Shown: positions 16,827 to 27,599 of the stretch, piece after piece
How the letters are laid out: every line of letters begins with the position of its first letter
Position numbering within the stretch: position 1 is the stretch's first letter
Assembly: GCA_003427395.1 (NCBI GenBank)
Contig: BFEA01000555.1
Location: forward strand, 121,686-160,987
DNA: 39,302 nucleotides
Direction of reading: 5' to 3'
Source of the DNA: Chara braunii
Taxonomy: Eukaryota > Streptophyta > Charophyceae > Charales > Characeae
Program-made: the position numbers and the translations under genes
The notes under the pieces: model-generated
Told to the model about the DNA's origin: nothing
The model's input: the letters and a program-made list of their open reading frames with translations, nothing else
Database searches by the model: none

Positions 16827-19600
16827 GCCCAACCCACCACGCAAAATTCATTTCCGCGATTTCTTTGTGCAAGGATGCTCACCTGCCCACCGTTGATCCT
16901 GCTACGGATATGATGATACCTTTACAGAGTGAGATCTTCCCCCCAACTTCCACAACTCACCATGGCAAACAATCTACATAAAACGTCGGGTAAACCTACT
17001 CACAAGCTTTCACGAAGCCAATGTATGTCTGATGAAAAGGGGGCAGCAGCAAAAGTCAAAAGAAAAAAAGAAAAAAACACTCGCTAACCGAACTTAGTAC
17101 TCCTCGGTCGAACAAATCCTGTGGCAAACCATTTACAATGGTAGAAAAAACCCAACACTAAAACCAAAACCAGATAACAAGAGTTAGCTTGTCTAAAACT
17201 ATGTAGCTATCAGAGACGAGAGATCACAACGCAAAAAAACATATGAAAATCGCATGATCTTTATAACAAACCCCGAGAACCTTTTAAGCCAAACTTGTCA
17301 CCAGTTATAGAGTGGACACCAAGTAAATCAACAGCAAAACAAAAAAGGGAAAATTGCATCTATAGATTTTGTACCCCACTTAAAGATGGGAATACCTGTT
17401 ATACGCAGTCCCAGCGCGAACTTGCATTTATATCGGTGGGCGTACCAACTTCGCATGGTACCCAGATTATCCACTGTGTGAAAATGTAGCCGTACCCAAT
17501 CCCGCACGCCCTAGATTCAAAGCACAAAATTATGCGCATGCCCACCGAGTAGACCGTCGGAGCTTGGGCTGTTGGTTATGAGCATAATTTCAGCCATCCG
17601 GTAGCAGGGTATATGACCAATTTGTTGTATTCGTTCAACCACATTTATTTTCATGATTTCGTATATTGGTTACCAAACATTTGTCCTACGTGTTTTTGTA
17701 ACGCGCCAAGTCGCTACTTGATCTGTTGTCAACATGTTCATAGTCGTAATCGTACGTTCTGATTCCTATTGCGTTCATGGTCATAATTCAAGTTATTATT
17801 CATACTATATCATAGTGATATTTGTACATGTGATCTTTATTCTAATTCATAAGTCGTGACTATGTACGTGTACTCCTGATCCTAATGATTTTTGGTTTTG
17901 TTCGTGGTCATGGTGCGTGGTTATGTGTGTGGCAATGATCCTAGTGATTCACACTTATGCTTGTACTCGTGTCAAGTTATGATTCATGTCTATGATCATA
18001 ACTTGGTTCTTGCGCGTGTCCTTTGTCGTTTTTTTTTGTCCATATTCATGGTATAATCGTCGCTCGTCCTCGCGATTGGATACGTCTACTTCTAGTTATC
18101 TTGTTCGAGTATCTGAATTGGTGGTCATCTTGTTTGTTTTTTTAGTATGTCACTATATATCTTTGGTTCCATCACATTTCAGTTTGTGGTAACGCCTTTG
18201 TTTGTGATTTACATTATGTTGCAGTCTTACTCTTGTTTGAACATTTGTGTCTATTTTAATTGTCGTGTTTTTACTCGAATTTATAATTTCAGTCTGCGCT
18301 CCCGATTCAAGGCGGGTTTGTAATACCTTCTCTTTGTTTTTCATTGGTTCATGCTTTTTTTTTGTCATTCGTAGCCACGATTCTTGCTCATCTTCATGAT
18401 TCTTCTTGGTCGGCTAGAGATTTTGTCATCCATTGTTTTTCTGAATCAGTTGTCTGGCTTTCGATCGTTTTTATTGGACTTCGTGACTTGGCTCGCTAAG
18501 GGGTTAGCGTTTATTCGAGTGTTTCGTTTCACCCTAGTTGAGAGTAGTGTTGGTGCCTTGAATGTTGGGGTGCTTGAAGGGTGTGATCGCCTGAGGTAGG
18601 CCCTACCTGGCTATAAGATTAAATTCTTGTGGAGTATAAGTTGTGATCGATCATGTGGCTATATTGCATTTTGATCCTCTTTGATTCATAAAACATTATC
18701 TTTTAACCTTCCTGCTGGGAAAATAACTAAATGGATAGAAAGGCATTGCCAAAAGGAAATGAATTGTGCGTGAAAGGAGAGAATCTGCAGCCAGCAGGGG
18801 GAGGAAGGCGAGGTGTGGATATGAAAAGGTTAAAGAGAGATGCTTATTGCTCAAAGGGTGAATGTGTATGAGTTATACTTCAGGATATTGACAATAGACT
18901 GAATAGGGTTAAAAGCAAGTTGAAGGTTAACATTAAATTATATATTTTTTATAACCTCAACATATTAAAGAAGTTAGTTGTTAGGTTAGATGTACCTATT
19001 TAAAAGAAAGATGCTACATTGACTTTGAAAGGTAGAAAAGGTTTTTGGCCAAAGAGTTGATGTTTGCGTTTGTTTTTAGTTGGCATGCTACCCGTTAAGG
19101 TGGACCATGCAGTGAGAGGTTAAGAGAGAGTAGTATATGAGTTATTTTGGCTTATGTATGTTGATATTTGCGGGTGGTTTATGATCAAACCTTGCGGGGG
19201 AAGATAGAAGTGGTAAGGTAGTATAAAGGAGAACCAAAGGTTTAGCGATGATTGACTACTACTGCCAAGTTGTTGCGTGACTTAAGGAGGCTTGGAAGCA
19301 GCCGCTATTGAGGTAGGTTACGGGCATGAGTATCGTCATATAGCCTTTATGCTTGCTAAATGTTGTTTTGCTTTTCGAAATTTGGATTGAAAATTGTACC
19401 AATAAAGGAAGAATCGATCTTAGACTTGTCCCAAATATGGTCTGATATAAAGGAAGTCGAGGTGGACTTAAAGGCAAGTGGCATTCAAGAGTGATGATTT
19501 TATGTGCAAAATATTAGATGACGAAATAGTACATGCCTTACTCAATAGTGACAGAGACTTTGGTGCTTATCTATTCTGAAATTTCTTATAAGACCATAGG
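16827..19600. other. AT-rich gene-free DNA
   Basis: No gene recognised. 17720-18010 shows a degenerate alternation of GTGATCCTA/ATGATT-like words (GATCCTAATGAT, GATCCTAGTGAT, CATAGTGATATT), suggesting an old tandem repeat. Open frames are short with no conserved motif. Confidence 0.5.
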
Positions 19601-20545
19601 GATCAGTCAGGCTGTCACAACAGTCGAGGCGTCGTGTTGATTCTCTTCAGTGTTTTGCGAGTCCATTAAGTTGTGATTGGAACGGGGTTGGTTTTCTCCA
19701 TTGTTTTCATAGGTTGGCTTGATTCTCATGCTTCATCGGTCCAATCAGGTTGCAATTGTTGCAAGTGATCCTATATTGTTATGCTACATGGAATTTATTT
19801 TTGACTCGGTTTGTGGAGGTTGTTTGAGCTTTGATGACGATATCTTGGTCTGACTTTATCATAAGACCTATTTCATTTGACTAATTGTTACATTTTATAG
19901 CGGTCACATATAAAGATTGAAATGGCAACCATAAGTGCTAGCTATTATAATACAATGAAAACCAACCACCTCATTATGTTGTTTTTATGACTTAATTGAT
20001 TAACTGTTTCTATAAGTGGGAACCGATCGGGCTGTTATAGTACCATGCTGGTCCATTCAAGCATTTGTGAGTTTTGTCCATTGTTGGCTGACCGATTATG
20101 AGATTGACATGGATCAAGCTGGTTATTATATTTTGTAAGGATGATGGCGGGATGGTTCATTTCATTGTTTTAAGGGGCTTATGTGATTCATTGTTTGACT
20201 TAATTGTAATGGTTCGTAAAAGGTTGATCAAGTTATTAATGCAATATAACTTAATTGTTTTTATTTGTGAAAGTTTGTCAGGTTGCAATGGAAGCAAGTA
20301 GACTCAGTTCATTGTTTGTATGATATGATTGGGTTGGCCTAGTCTGTGCGAATTAGGTGGGTTGTGATTTTAGTGGACTAACTTTTTCTGGCGTTTCTAC
20401 GACTTGGCTTAATCGTAATATTTTTTTAGGGTTATACATGTTACAATAAAAACATAATTATCTCATTTTTAGCATACGGGAATAAAATTGATTATTTTGA
20501 CTTTGATTGACTTAATCATTAGCAGGTCGGAATTACCTTATTTGT
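19600..20545 (+). repeat. Degenerate interspersed repeat field
   Basis: Two phrases alternate: GACTTAATTG (19985-20250, with variants near 19877, 20408 and 20508) and GATCAGGCTGYNAT-like words (about 19610, 19742, 20027, 20118, 20232, 20277). Spacing is irregular (50-130 bases). It looks like an eroded tandem array; no coding potential. Confidence 0.4.
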
Positions 20546-20949
20546 TTGGTTTGAATATGAGTTTGTCTTCATTATAAGAACAAAAGGTTGGTTTTACTCG
20601 AATGTTTAATTCAGATGAAGTACGTTAGTAAGACGATTGTCTAATCTCAGTTTAGCCTTATCGTCTATTGGTTTAAACTAGCAGTTCATGAACCCTTTCT
20701 ATTCACCAAACGCAGTACAATGTGACCGTGGCAAGATGAACAGTGATTCGACATGGCATAGGTTTCGAGGGAAAAGGCTGGTGGACCCAAAATTAATAGA
20801 TTAAAAGCAAAATTGGAAAAAAAAAAACAAACTGAGAAAAAATTTAGGCAGCCTAGGTAGACGTCTTGCCTTGCTGGCAAGGCACTAATCTTTCAAAGAA
20901 ATAAAACCAAAAAAAAAAAAAAAGGAAAAGAAAGACAAATTTGGAAGTA

Positions 20950-21275
20950 ATATGCATTCAATACATCCTCGAAAGTAGTACTGTGAGCATGCCCTGCGTA
21001 AGGGCATTTCAAAGAACGCAAATAGGGAAAAAAGAAGGAATGAAATATATGGCCATGATAATGATCAGATACAGTCTGGACAGTACTAGTGTGAGTATGC
21101 CCTCAGTGAGGGCCTTTCCTTAAAAGGTGGAAAACTGCCTGTCTCTGGCAGGGCAATACAAGAAAGGGAAAAAAAAAAAAAAAAACAATGAAAAAAAAAA
21201 AAAAAACAATGGTTCGGTCGTGATAGCGTTCAGATACATTCTGGTAAGTACCATTGTGAGTATGCCGTAGGTTGG
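20950..21275 (+). repeat. Three diverged units with GCCCT...AGGGC hairpins
   Basis: The unit phrase TTCAATACATCCT / ATCAGATACAGTCTGG / TTCAGATACATTCTGG followed by AGTACTNNTGTGAGYATGCC occurs at about 20954, 21063 and 21229. The first two end in small hairpins, GCCCTGCGTAAGGGC and GCCCTCAGTGAGGGC. A-rich runs lie between units 2 and 3. Confidence 0.65.
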
Positions 21276-22067
21276 ATGATTTCCCCCATATCTCTTTTTG
21301 TGTCTTTCATGAAAGGGCAATGGTCTTTGTTCATCATTGATATGGATTTAGGGTTTTTTTTTTTTTTTTGCTGTTTTTTTAGGTGCGATCTGCTGGCACG
21401 GGATAATACTAGGTACACTGGTACGAGTAAGATTTTTATTTTCAAGTGGCAGTCAGGCTCAGAAACGTGTAACTTTTGGTTTGTCAATTTAGGTTCGTGT
21501 GAAGTGGTGGTTTAACCATTATAAATTGCGAAGGTTTATCGAATGGTTTAGGGTATTGAAAGTCAGTTACTTGTGTTTTGTAAAGAAAAAGTGTTTTAGA
21601 GATTGAATAGATAAACCAAATATCAGAGGTAGTGATGGTGAACTGACACATATATTAGTTTAGTAGGTGTTCGTACAAACCTTTTATAAGGAAGGTTATG
21701 AGGGAAAGACACTTAAGACAGCTCAGGGTCATAGCCACATCACAAGTGAAGTACGTTCTCCCCTTCAATCAACGTCCATTACAAAGGTATTCAGGGAGTT
21801 TTAGGAAGATATGAAGGAATTTTACATTGGGTCATGTCTAACCATAAAGGAGTAATATAATAGAGGATTATCAGTTCAGTATGGTGAAGGATCTGATCTT
21901 AACCAAAGAGTTTTTTCAAGGATGTGTCACCAAAGCTCAGAAGGAAAGCGAGAGTGATAGTAATGAAGGATGTTTGTTTTGTAGGTTTATGCACCACATG
22001 TATTTCTTCAAGAAGGAGTATAAAATCGACTCTCAAAAAAATTGCAGCGGAATTTTATAACTGTTAC

Positions 22068-22192
22068 TCGAAAGAGGTAACATGTCAGCTTGATGGTGTC
22101 AACCCCGTCCGTGACACTCTTACTCAACACCTAACTTGATGATGTAAAACCCAAATGGTTTATGGAGTCTCAGTCTAAAAGACCCTTGGGTG
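22068..22192 (+). repeat. Dispersed repeat, partner of 9841-9988
   Basis: Matches the reverse complement of 9841-9988 in several blocks (AACATGTCAGCTTGATGGTG, CAAATGGTTTATGGAGTCTC). The flanks do not match. Confidence 0.7.
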
Positions 22193-22199
22193 GTCTGAA

Positions 22200-23800
22200 A
22201 AAAAAAAGTCTCATGCTTAACGACTAAATGGGGATTTGGGCTAGCGGCTTGCAGGGACTTTGTCTATAGTCGTTTAGGACTTCGTAGACATGTTTGGTGG
22301 ATAAAGGGTTAACTTCATCGCTGATTACATGTATTTATTTGCATCGTAGATATATTTGAACATCAGTTGTATATACTACATTTATGTATGTTGAAACTAA
22401 AGTTTAAACGGACTACGAAAACAATAGTATAAGACCGATTTCTTGAAACCCCCTCCTATATATGTATTTGATGTGAAAACATATGCATTGGTGACCTTAG
22501 CATGACACAGGTTTAGGTCGCTACTCCAGAATCGCCCCTGCTAAGCAATTCCACTTTGCTGTCAAAATTCAAGCAAGATTATAAGCACCTTCCTCCTCCC
22601 TTACTTTATAATTTAACTACTTTCCTGTTGTGAAGGAAGGTAACGACAGCCTGCTAAGGACGAGGAACATAGTTTCGGTGTGGGTCTCACTATCACTCTC
22701 AAGATGAATTGTCGCTTTCAAAACAACCCAAGATTGCACTTTCATCAAGAACAGATTACTCTTGTTGACTTACTCAAGGAAGAATCACCTTCTTGCAAAG
22801 GTGAGTCACTCCATTCACCCCCGGTCCCGTACCGAAGGTGGATTTCATGCAGACTCTATGCAATTCTGAATGGAAGACAATCTCTATATCCATCATCTGT
22901 CGAACATCAGACTAACCACAACAAATGCACATATAAAAATGCGTAATCCACTCGCATAAATAATAATATATACAGTATGTATGTTTAAACATAGACCTCT
23001 CTTCAGTTTAGCCAAGCAGTCAACAAAATAACCTCTACTTTGTAACTCTATCCATAGATGTTATTATGCAAACCACAAATGATGCAAACTCATTACCGCC
23101 CGTTACTAGTAGAGATCTTCTCTTAGAGGTCTCTGCGTAGTACTTGTTGCAATACCTATTATATCACTCGCTCATGCCTAGTCATACCAACTCACGTGTG
23201 AACGAGGTTTCAATCTATCCATAGTCAGACAACCTAATTAGACTAGAAACAAGCTTTGTATCATGCCCCTCACTTCACGCTCATCAGTCACTCTCTTGCT
23301 TTTAACACTTGGTTAAACGACAGTCAACACTAAGCAAGGGTTCATTACCTCTATCTTTAACAAGAAAGAGGGACACCTTCTTAACTTAAACTTCTTTCTT
23401 ACACACGTGTAACATGACACTGTTATGACATCTCAGGTAGCTTATTGGTTGTGTCAAGTACCAAAGGTTCTTGCTCAAGTAATCAGACCCGCAAAGTTGT
23501 ATAGGTGTAAATAAAACAACCGCTTAACGACATCAGAACTGGACATAGCGTCACCCAAAATATTATATGTTACCAAAATTGATAAACTTCGAACAACATC
23601 TGCCACTGGGGGTGTCAGGATACACATGCAGTACACACATATCTTTAATCTCACGCATATCCAATACGATCATAAACTCACAATTCTTTCCCCATCACAA
23701 CAGTCAAATAAAATTAAAATTATCGTTTTGCTTAGATCGTCAGTTTGCCTGTAACCTGGTTCGTTCATTAAGGACCCCAGTAGGCAGTCGAGATCCTCGG
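22200..23800. other. AT-rich DNA with no gene seen
   Basis: One frame (22680-22946) ends a plausible exon-like stretch with GCAAAG|GTGAGT, but the peptide has no recognisable domain and no acceptor partner is evident. I do not call it a gene. Confidence 0.45.
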
Positions 23801-23812
23801 CAACGGCACCAC

Positions 23813-24016
23813 CTGTCAAATGCATCAGTCCCCAGGGGGGACCCTCCTGGCAGCGTTACGCAGAATTTTGTTGGACTTCTCGCAGAGCGTTGCCGCTTCG
23901 GCCAAGTGTGTCAGTCGTACCTTTCATGAACCCCTACAACAGGATAGGGCAATGTGAGGTACAACTTACCTGCACCTGCGGAAAATGTCATTATCCCGTC
24001 GGTGGGCGTACCCCTT
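23813..24016 (-). repeat. Repeat family R, inverted copy (left arm of a large inverted repeat)
   Basis: Its reverse complement aligns with 24106-24320: shared GGTAAGTTGTACCTC, CCCTATCCTRTYGTAGGGGTTCA, and GGGAGGGTCCCCCC-type blocks. Related plus-strand copies lie at about 31590-31950 and 36235-36560. Confidence 0.8.
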
Positions 24017-24540
24017 ACGCTACGGCGAACAAGAAACGACTTCGGTTGGATCACCTCTGCGAATGCGCTCGAGAAACTTTAACATGTGGTTCGGTAGCTC
24101 GACAGGGATACGTCCACGGAAGGGATGATGACAACTCTCGTAGGTGGAGGTAAGTTGTACCTCTTGAGACCCTATCCTATCGTAGGGGTTCACCAAAGGT
24201 ATGACTGGAATTCTCGGTCGCAGCTGTAACTCTCTGCGATAAGTCCTGCAAAATTTTGCAGGACGTGGCCGGGAGGGTCCCCCCATGGACTCATGTGCTC
24301 GACGGCGTCCCAAACTAAGTTGTTGAATAACGATTTGTTTCACGACTCGTAGACTATGCGTCATATTTTAGACGCCTTCGTCCCATGGTCAATACCATAC
24401 TGAACAGTATGCCTTGGTAACCATTACGAGGTAGTGGTCAGTCCATACACTAGCGTGTGGGAAGCCTAACCAACCGAAATCATCATGGAGTTGCACTATC
24501 GGCGCGAATACCCTTACAAGGGTATCCGCCCTGTTCTATG
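24000..24540 (+). repeat. Repeat family R, direct copy (right arm)
   Basis: Shares with 31600-32190 the blocks CGAACRAGAAAC, ATCACCTCTGCGA, GGTGGAGGTAAGTTGT and, further right, the hairpin ATACCCTTACAAGGGTAT (24509-24526 region). Not coding. Confidence 0.75.
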
Positions 24541-25917
24541 CAAGTGGCTGAAAATGGTTTTAGTTTAAAGTTGAGTATACCGCGCTAGGCGCGGCTATGT
24601 CTGTGATTACGTTGACTGGACGGCTAACTAGAGTAAAGAGTGCGTGGGCGCGCAGGTTTAAGGCGCGCGTGATTCATCCCCTGATGTTGGTTACGAAACC
24701 AGCGCGGACGCCGGTCTTTTTATTTTTATTTTTATATTTAAGTTTTTATTTTTGGTTACTTTTGATTAAACTAACATCTAGGGGACATTTTCTTTCGATG
24801 GCTACGTTTGACCGAGTCGCGCGTGCGTGCGGAGAACGGCCCCGACGACGGCATCGGCAACGACGGCGCGACTTCGTGCGGTGAGCGGGGTTTCGTAGGA
24901 TGACGCACGGGGCAATTATGGCACGGTATAAGCAAGCCGGCGCGGACACTGGGAGCCGCGCAGCCGGTTTGTTGGCCCAAAGCGCCGCGCTGCACTGCCT
25001 TGTATGGTACTTTGCGGGTGCTGGTCTAAGGCTTGGACATAGCCCTATAGGTTACGACATTGGGTTGGCTATATGGAGGTTTGGGGGTCGAGGGCAGCGG
25101 ACGCCGCCGCGGTAGCGGCGGAGCGTCGAGGAGAAAGCCGATGGGGTTAAGGGCCGTCGGGCTATTCCCCTTGGGTTGGGCGTCGGTGGTGTTAGGACGG
25201 GGCTAACATTTTCGGTTCCCTCGTTCGTCACATTCTGACGGTCAACGGTTCTAAGTTGTCATTTTTCTGCTACTATTTTCACATCTCGACGTCCTTTGAC
25301 TTGGATGTGACCCTGGGTTTAGCGGACGTCACGGCAATCGAATACCATGAGCGTGCGGCTCGTTTGGATGGGCCCGCACGTTCGGGAGGCCGGCAAAATT
25401 CCCTTATCCTGCCGTCGTGAGAAAGCCGGGTCGAGGGGTCCGACGGACGAACAGGTTATCGAGTGGCTGAGTGTGTGTGTGCCATTGGGGCACAGAGTAC
25501 CGTCGGGCATGTATCGAGGCTGCCCGTTGAAGGATTGGGGGGTCAGCCGCACGAAGCTCTCCCCCACTGCGGTCCCCGAAGTCCTCGCTTGGGTATCTAT
25601 CATCGCCACCGAGAGGTTGTACCGAGGCCAGTTACCAAGGCCCACGCTCTAAGCTGGGCCTGGCAGCAGGCCGCACCTTCAGTGTCGCGGCCAGCTACAC
25701 ACGTGGGAGGTGGGCTGTTGGGGATCGGAGGACTCGGAGGGGGCGGTGAACCCCGCCTGGGCCCAAGCGGAATGGGTAAGGTTGTGGCGACAGCCTGCCA
25801 GGCTGGCACAGTAGGGGGAGGGGTGTTAAGGTGAGGTAGCACAGGGGGTGGGCTAGTGTGGACAGGATAGCGCGGTGGGTGCAAGCGGAGAGAGAGGGGG
25901 CGCCTACCGCGGCTAAA
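24541..25917. other. GC-rich stretch without a recognised gene
   Basis: Composition changes sharply from AT-rich to GC-rich at about 24600. Many overlapping open frames exist on both strands, none with a domain. A GC hairpin sits at 25100-25127 (GACGCCGCCGC, loop GGTA, GCGGCGGAGCGTC). Confidence 0.45.
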
Positions 25918-26010
25918 GTCCTTTGGGACATCCGTTAAAATTGGAACGATACAGAGAGGATTAGCATGGCCCCTGTGCAAGGATGACACACATAAATTGG
26001 GAGGGAGTCC
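25918..26010 (+). pseudogene. U6 snRNA pseudogene
   Basis: Starts GTCCTTTGGGACATCCGTTA, then AAATTGGAACGATACAGAGA and GGATTAGCATGGCCCCTGTG, and continues through CAAGGATGACACACATAAAT. The 3' end is degenerate (TGGGAGGGAGTCC in place of CGAGAAATGGTCC) and no T-run terminator follows. The ACAGAGA box and AGC triad are intact, but no TATA box or upstream element is visible. Of the three U6 relics it is the least damaged in the core. Confidence 0.85.
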
Positions 26011-26334
26011 GTCGGCGAGAGCGTTTTGCTCGGCACTTCGACCGATTCGTCGGGCTGCGCGGTTGGGACGTCAACGGCGGTACACAGCAGGCAACGCGGA
26101 GAGACGAGGCTACAGGATGTAAGGGGGGGTGCACCCGGACGTTATCTGCATCCAGGTTCGTTCACAGAGTGAGACGGGGGTTGAGACGATACGAGAAGTG
26201 CAGGGCAGGAGCGGCGGGCGACGGCATAGCGGGGCGGAGAGGGGCGGCTGAACCCGGGCGCGATACTGCGCCAGATGCATGCGGGAGTGGAGATGGTGGG
26301 TTGCTGAGCTGGGCTCGGCCTATACAACGTAACT

Positions 26335-26360
26335 CTCTCGTTCCTTAACAGAATCGAGAG
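26335..26360 (+). repeat. Variable-stem hairpin, loop family TTARCAGAA, copy 1
   Basis: CTCTCGTTC pairs with GAATCGAGAG (one bulge) around CTTAACA. Confidence 0.7.
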
Positions 26361-26511
26361 GGGGAAGGGGTATTCCTAGGATTTTAACCCCGGGCGAACA
26401 GGATAGTAATGTTAGTTTTAGGAATGAGTTAGTGGAATTAGAGGTTAGTGGAAGACTGTGTGCGCGGGGGATGGCGGGAGATGAACGAAGGGGGAAGACA
26501 GAAAGGTGGGT

Positions 26512-26541
26512 CTCGCTCGTTTCTTAGCAGAAATGAGCGAG
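26512..26541 (+). repeat. Variable-stem hairpin, loop family TTARCAGAA, copy 2
   Basis: CTCGCTCGTTTC pairs with GAAATGAGCGAG (12 pairs, one G-T) around TTAGCA. Confidence 0.8.
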
Positions 26542-26916
26542 GGAAGAAGCGATTTCGGGGTTTGGCCCCTGGCGAGTTCACAGGAGGTGTTAGCTTTGGC
26601 ACTGGGGTAGTAGAATGGAGGGTGGTAACGAAACGACGTGCGTCGGGTTCGTTCGGGGAGGTGCAGAATATGGGCGCAGAAGACGAGAATGTACCCGGAC
26701 CCGTTCTGCGCCAGGTCCATTCGGGAATTGAGGTGAGGAAGGAGGGTATATAGCATATGAGCTTACCTGCGAGTTGAGCGTCGGGGTCAGCGCGGAGGGT
26801 AGCGGGGGAAGGTTACGAAAGAGGAGGGAGGAGGCCAAACGTACCTGTCGGCTTGGGGTCGCGCTCGTAGGAGGGGACCTGCGGAGTAGCACACCAGCGG
26901 GGAGGGAATAGAAGCT

Positions 26917-26953
26917 GAATGAATCCTTCCGCATTTTGGCAGAAGATTCATTC
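26917..26953 (+). repeat. Variable-stem hairpin, loop family TTARCAGAA, copy 3
   Basis: GAATGAATC pairs perfectly with GATTCATTC; inside, the CATTTTGGCAGAA segment corresponds to the TTAGCAGAA loop of the other copies. Confidence 0.7.
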
Positions 26954-27498
26954 TGATTTTGTTACCGTACTCAGGGAGGAGTAGCTTGAGGGGAGCCGTG
27001 GGCTAGTGCGCACCAGCGGACAACTCAGTCCGGCTTGCTCGGCCGAACAGGGAAGATAGCGGGAGCACAGCCGACGGCGGAAGAATTACTGGCTGACGGG
27101 CTCGTCGCTCGTGCAATCTGTGGAAGCAGCAGGAGGCCATCTCTCCGTGCTCCGGCGATAGGCTCATTCCGAGTTGGCTCCTTGTGTTGGCGGACGTGGT
27201 TGTTTCAGCATCTCAGCGCACAGGTCTGGACAGTGATGCGTATGCCCAGGTTCTAGCGGTAGAACCAGTTGAATCTGCCTACGTGTTGGTCGGAGTTCAG
27301 CGGAGGAAGCTGCGGGAGGGAAAAACGCAGGGTGCAGACTTACCTGCCTAGTCGGGCTACTGCCCGCAGTATCGAGTGTGGTGGCAAGGGACCAACTACG
27401 GGATTACAAAACTTGCCTGCTAGTCGGAGCGCAGCCTATGGGACAGAGTTGGGTGATTGCAAATAAGCTACGAGATTTGGAGGCTCAGTTGCAGGTTA

Positions 27499-27524
27499 CT
27501 ACTATGTTTGTCCTCTCATAGTAG
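27499..27524 (+). repeat. Perfect hairpin CTACTATG/CATAGTAG
   Basis: Eight perfect pairs with a 10-base pyrimidine-rich loop, in the same hairpin-rich zone. Confidence 0.7.
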
Positions 27525-27599
27525 CGGGGCGAGAGAGCTAAGGGCCTGGAGGCTTACCTGCGGGTTGATGCGTTTCCTCTCTTAGCTATTTGAGCGGCG

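Larger units (their letters stand above)
26100..27000 (+). repeat. Diverged long tandem units (about 440 bp)
   Basis: ACCCGGGCGCGATACTGCGCC at about 26251 corresponds to ACCCGGACCCGTTCTGCGCC at about 26693, each followed by AGRTSCATKCGGGA and a G-rich tail. Hairpins with a TTARCAGAA loop lie within (26335-26360, 26512-26541, 26917-26953). Confidence 0.55.
26762..27572 (+). repeat. Five dispersed copies of a CTTACCTGC-centred motif
   Basis: CTTACCTGCGAGTTGAGCG (26762), CGTACCTGTCGGCTTGGGG (about 26840), CTTACCTGCCTAGTCGGGC (27339), CTTGCCTGCTAGTCGGAGC (27412) and CTTACCTGCGGGTTGATGC (27553). On the minus strand the core is CAGGTAAG, the consensus 5' splice site. No exon was identified next to them. 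Confidence 0.55.

Noticed and set aside
22680-22946. Possible exon ending GCAAAG|GTGAGT
   Set aside because: Good donor word but no acceptor partner, no protein similarity that I can recognise, and AT-rich repeat-like surroundings.
24030-24062. GGATCACCTC resembling the 3' end of small-subunit rRNA
   Set aside because: No other rRNA sequence is adjacent, and the related copies read GTTCACCTC and TATCACCTC; it belongs to repeat family R.
25319-25989. Overlapping open frames on both strands in GC-rich DNA
   Set aside because: No motif, no conserved order; GC-rich DNA lacks stops in several frames at once.
26762-26800. CTTACCTG at the start of a GC-rich stretch resembling the 5' end of U1 snRNA
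   Set aside because: Only the first eight or nine bases fit; the rest of U1 (loops, Sm site) is absent, and the word recurs in four other contexts.
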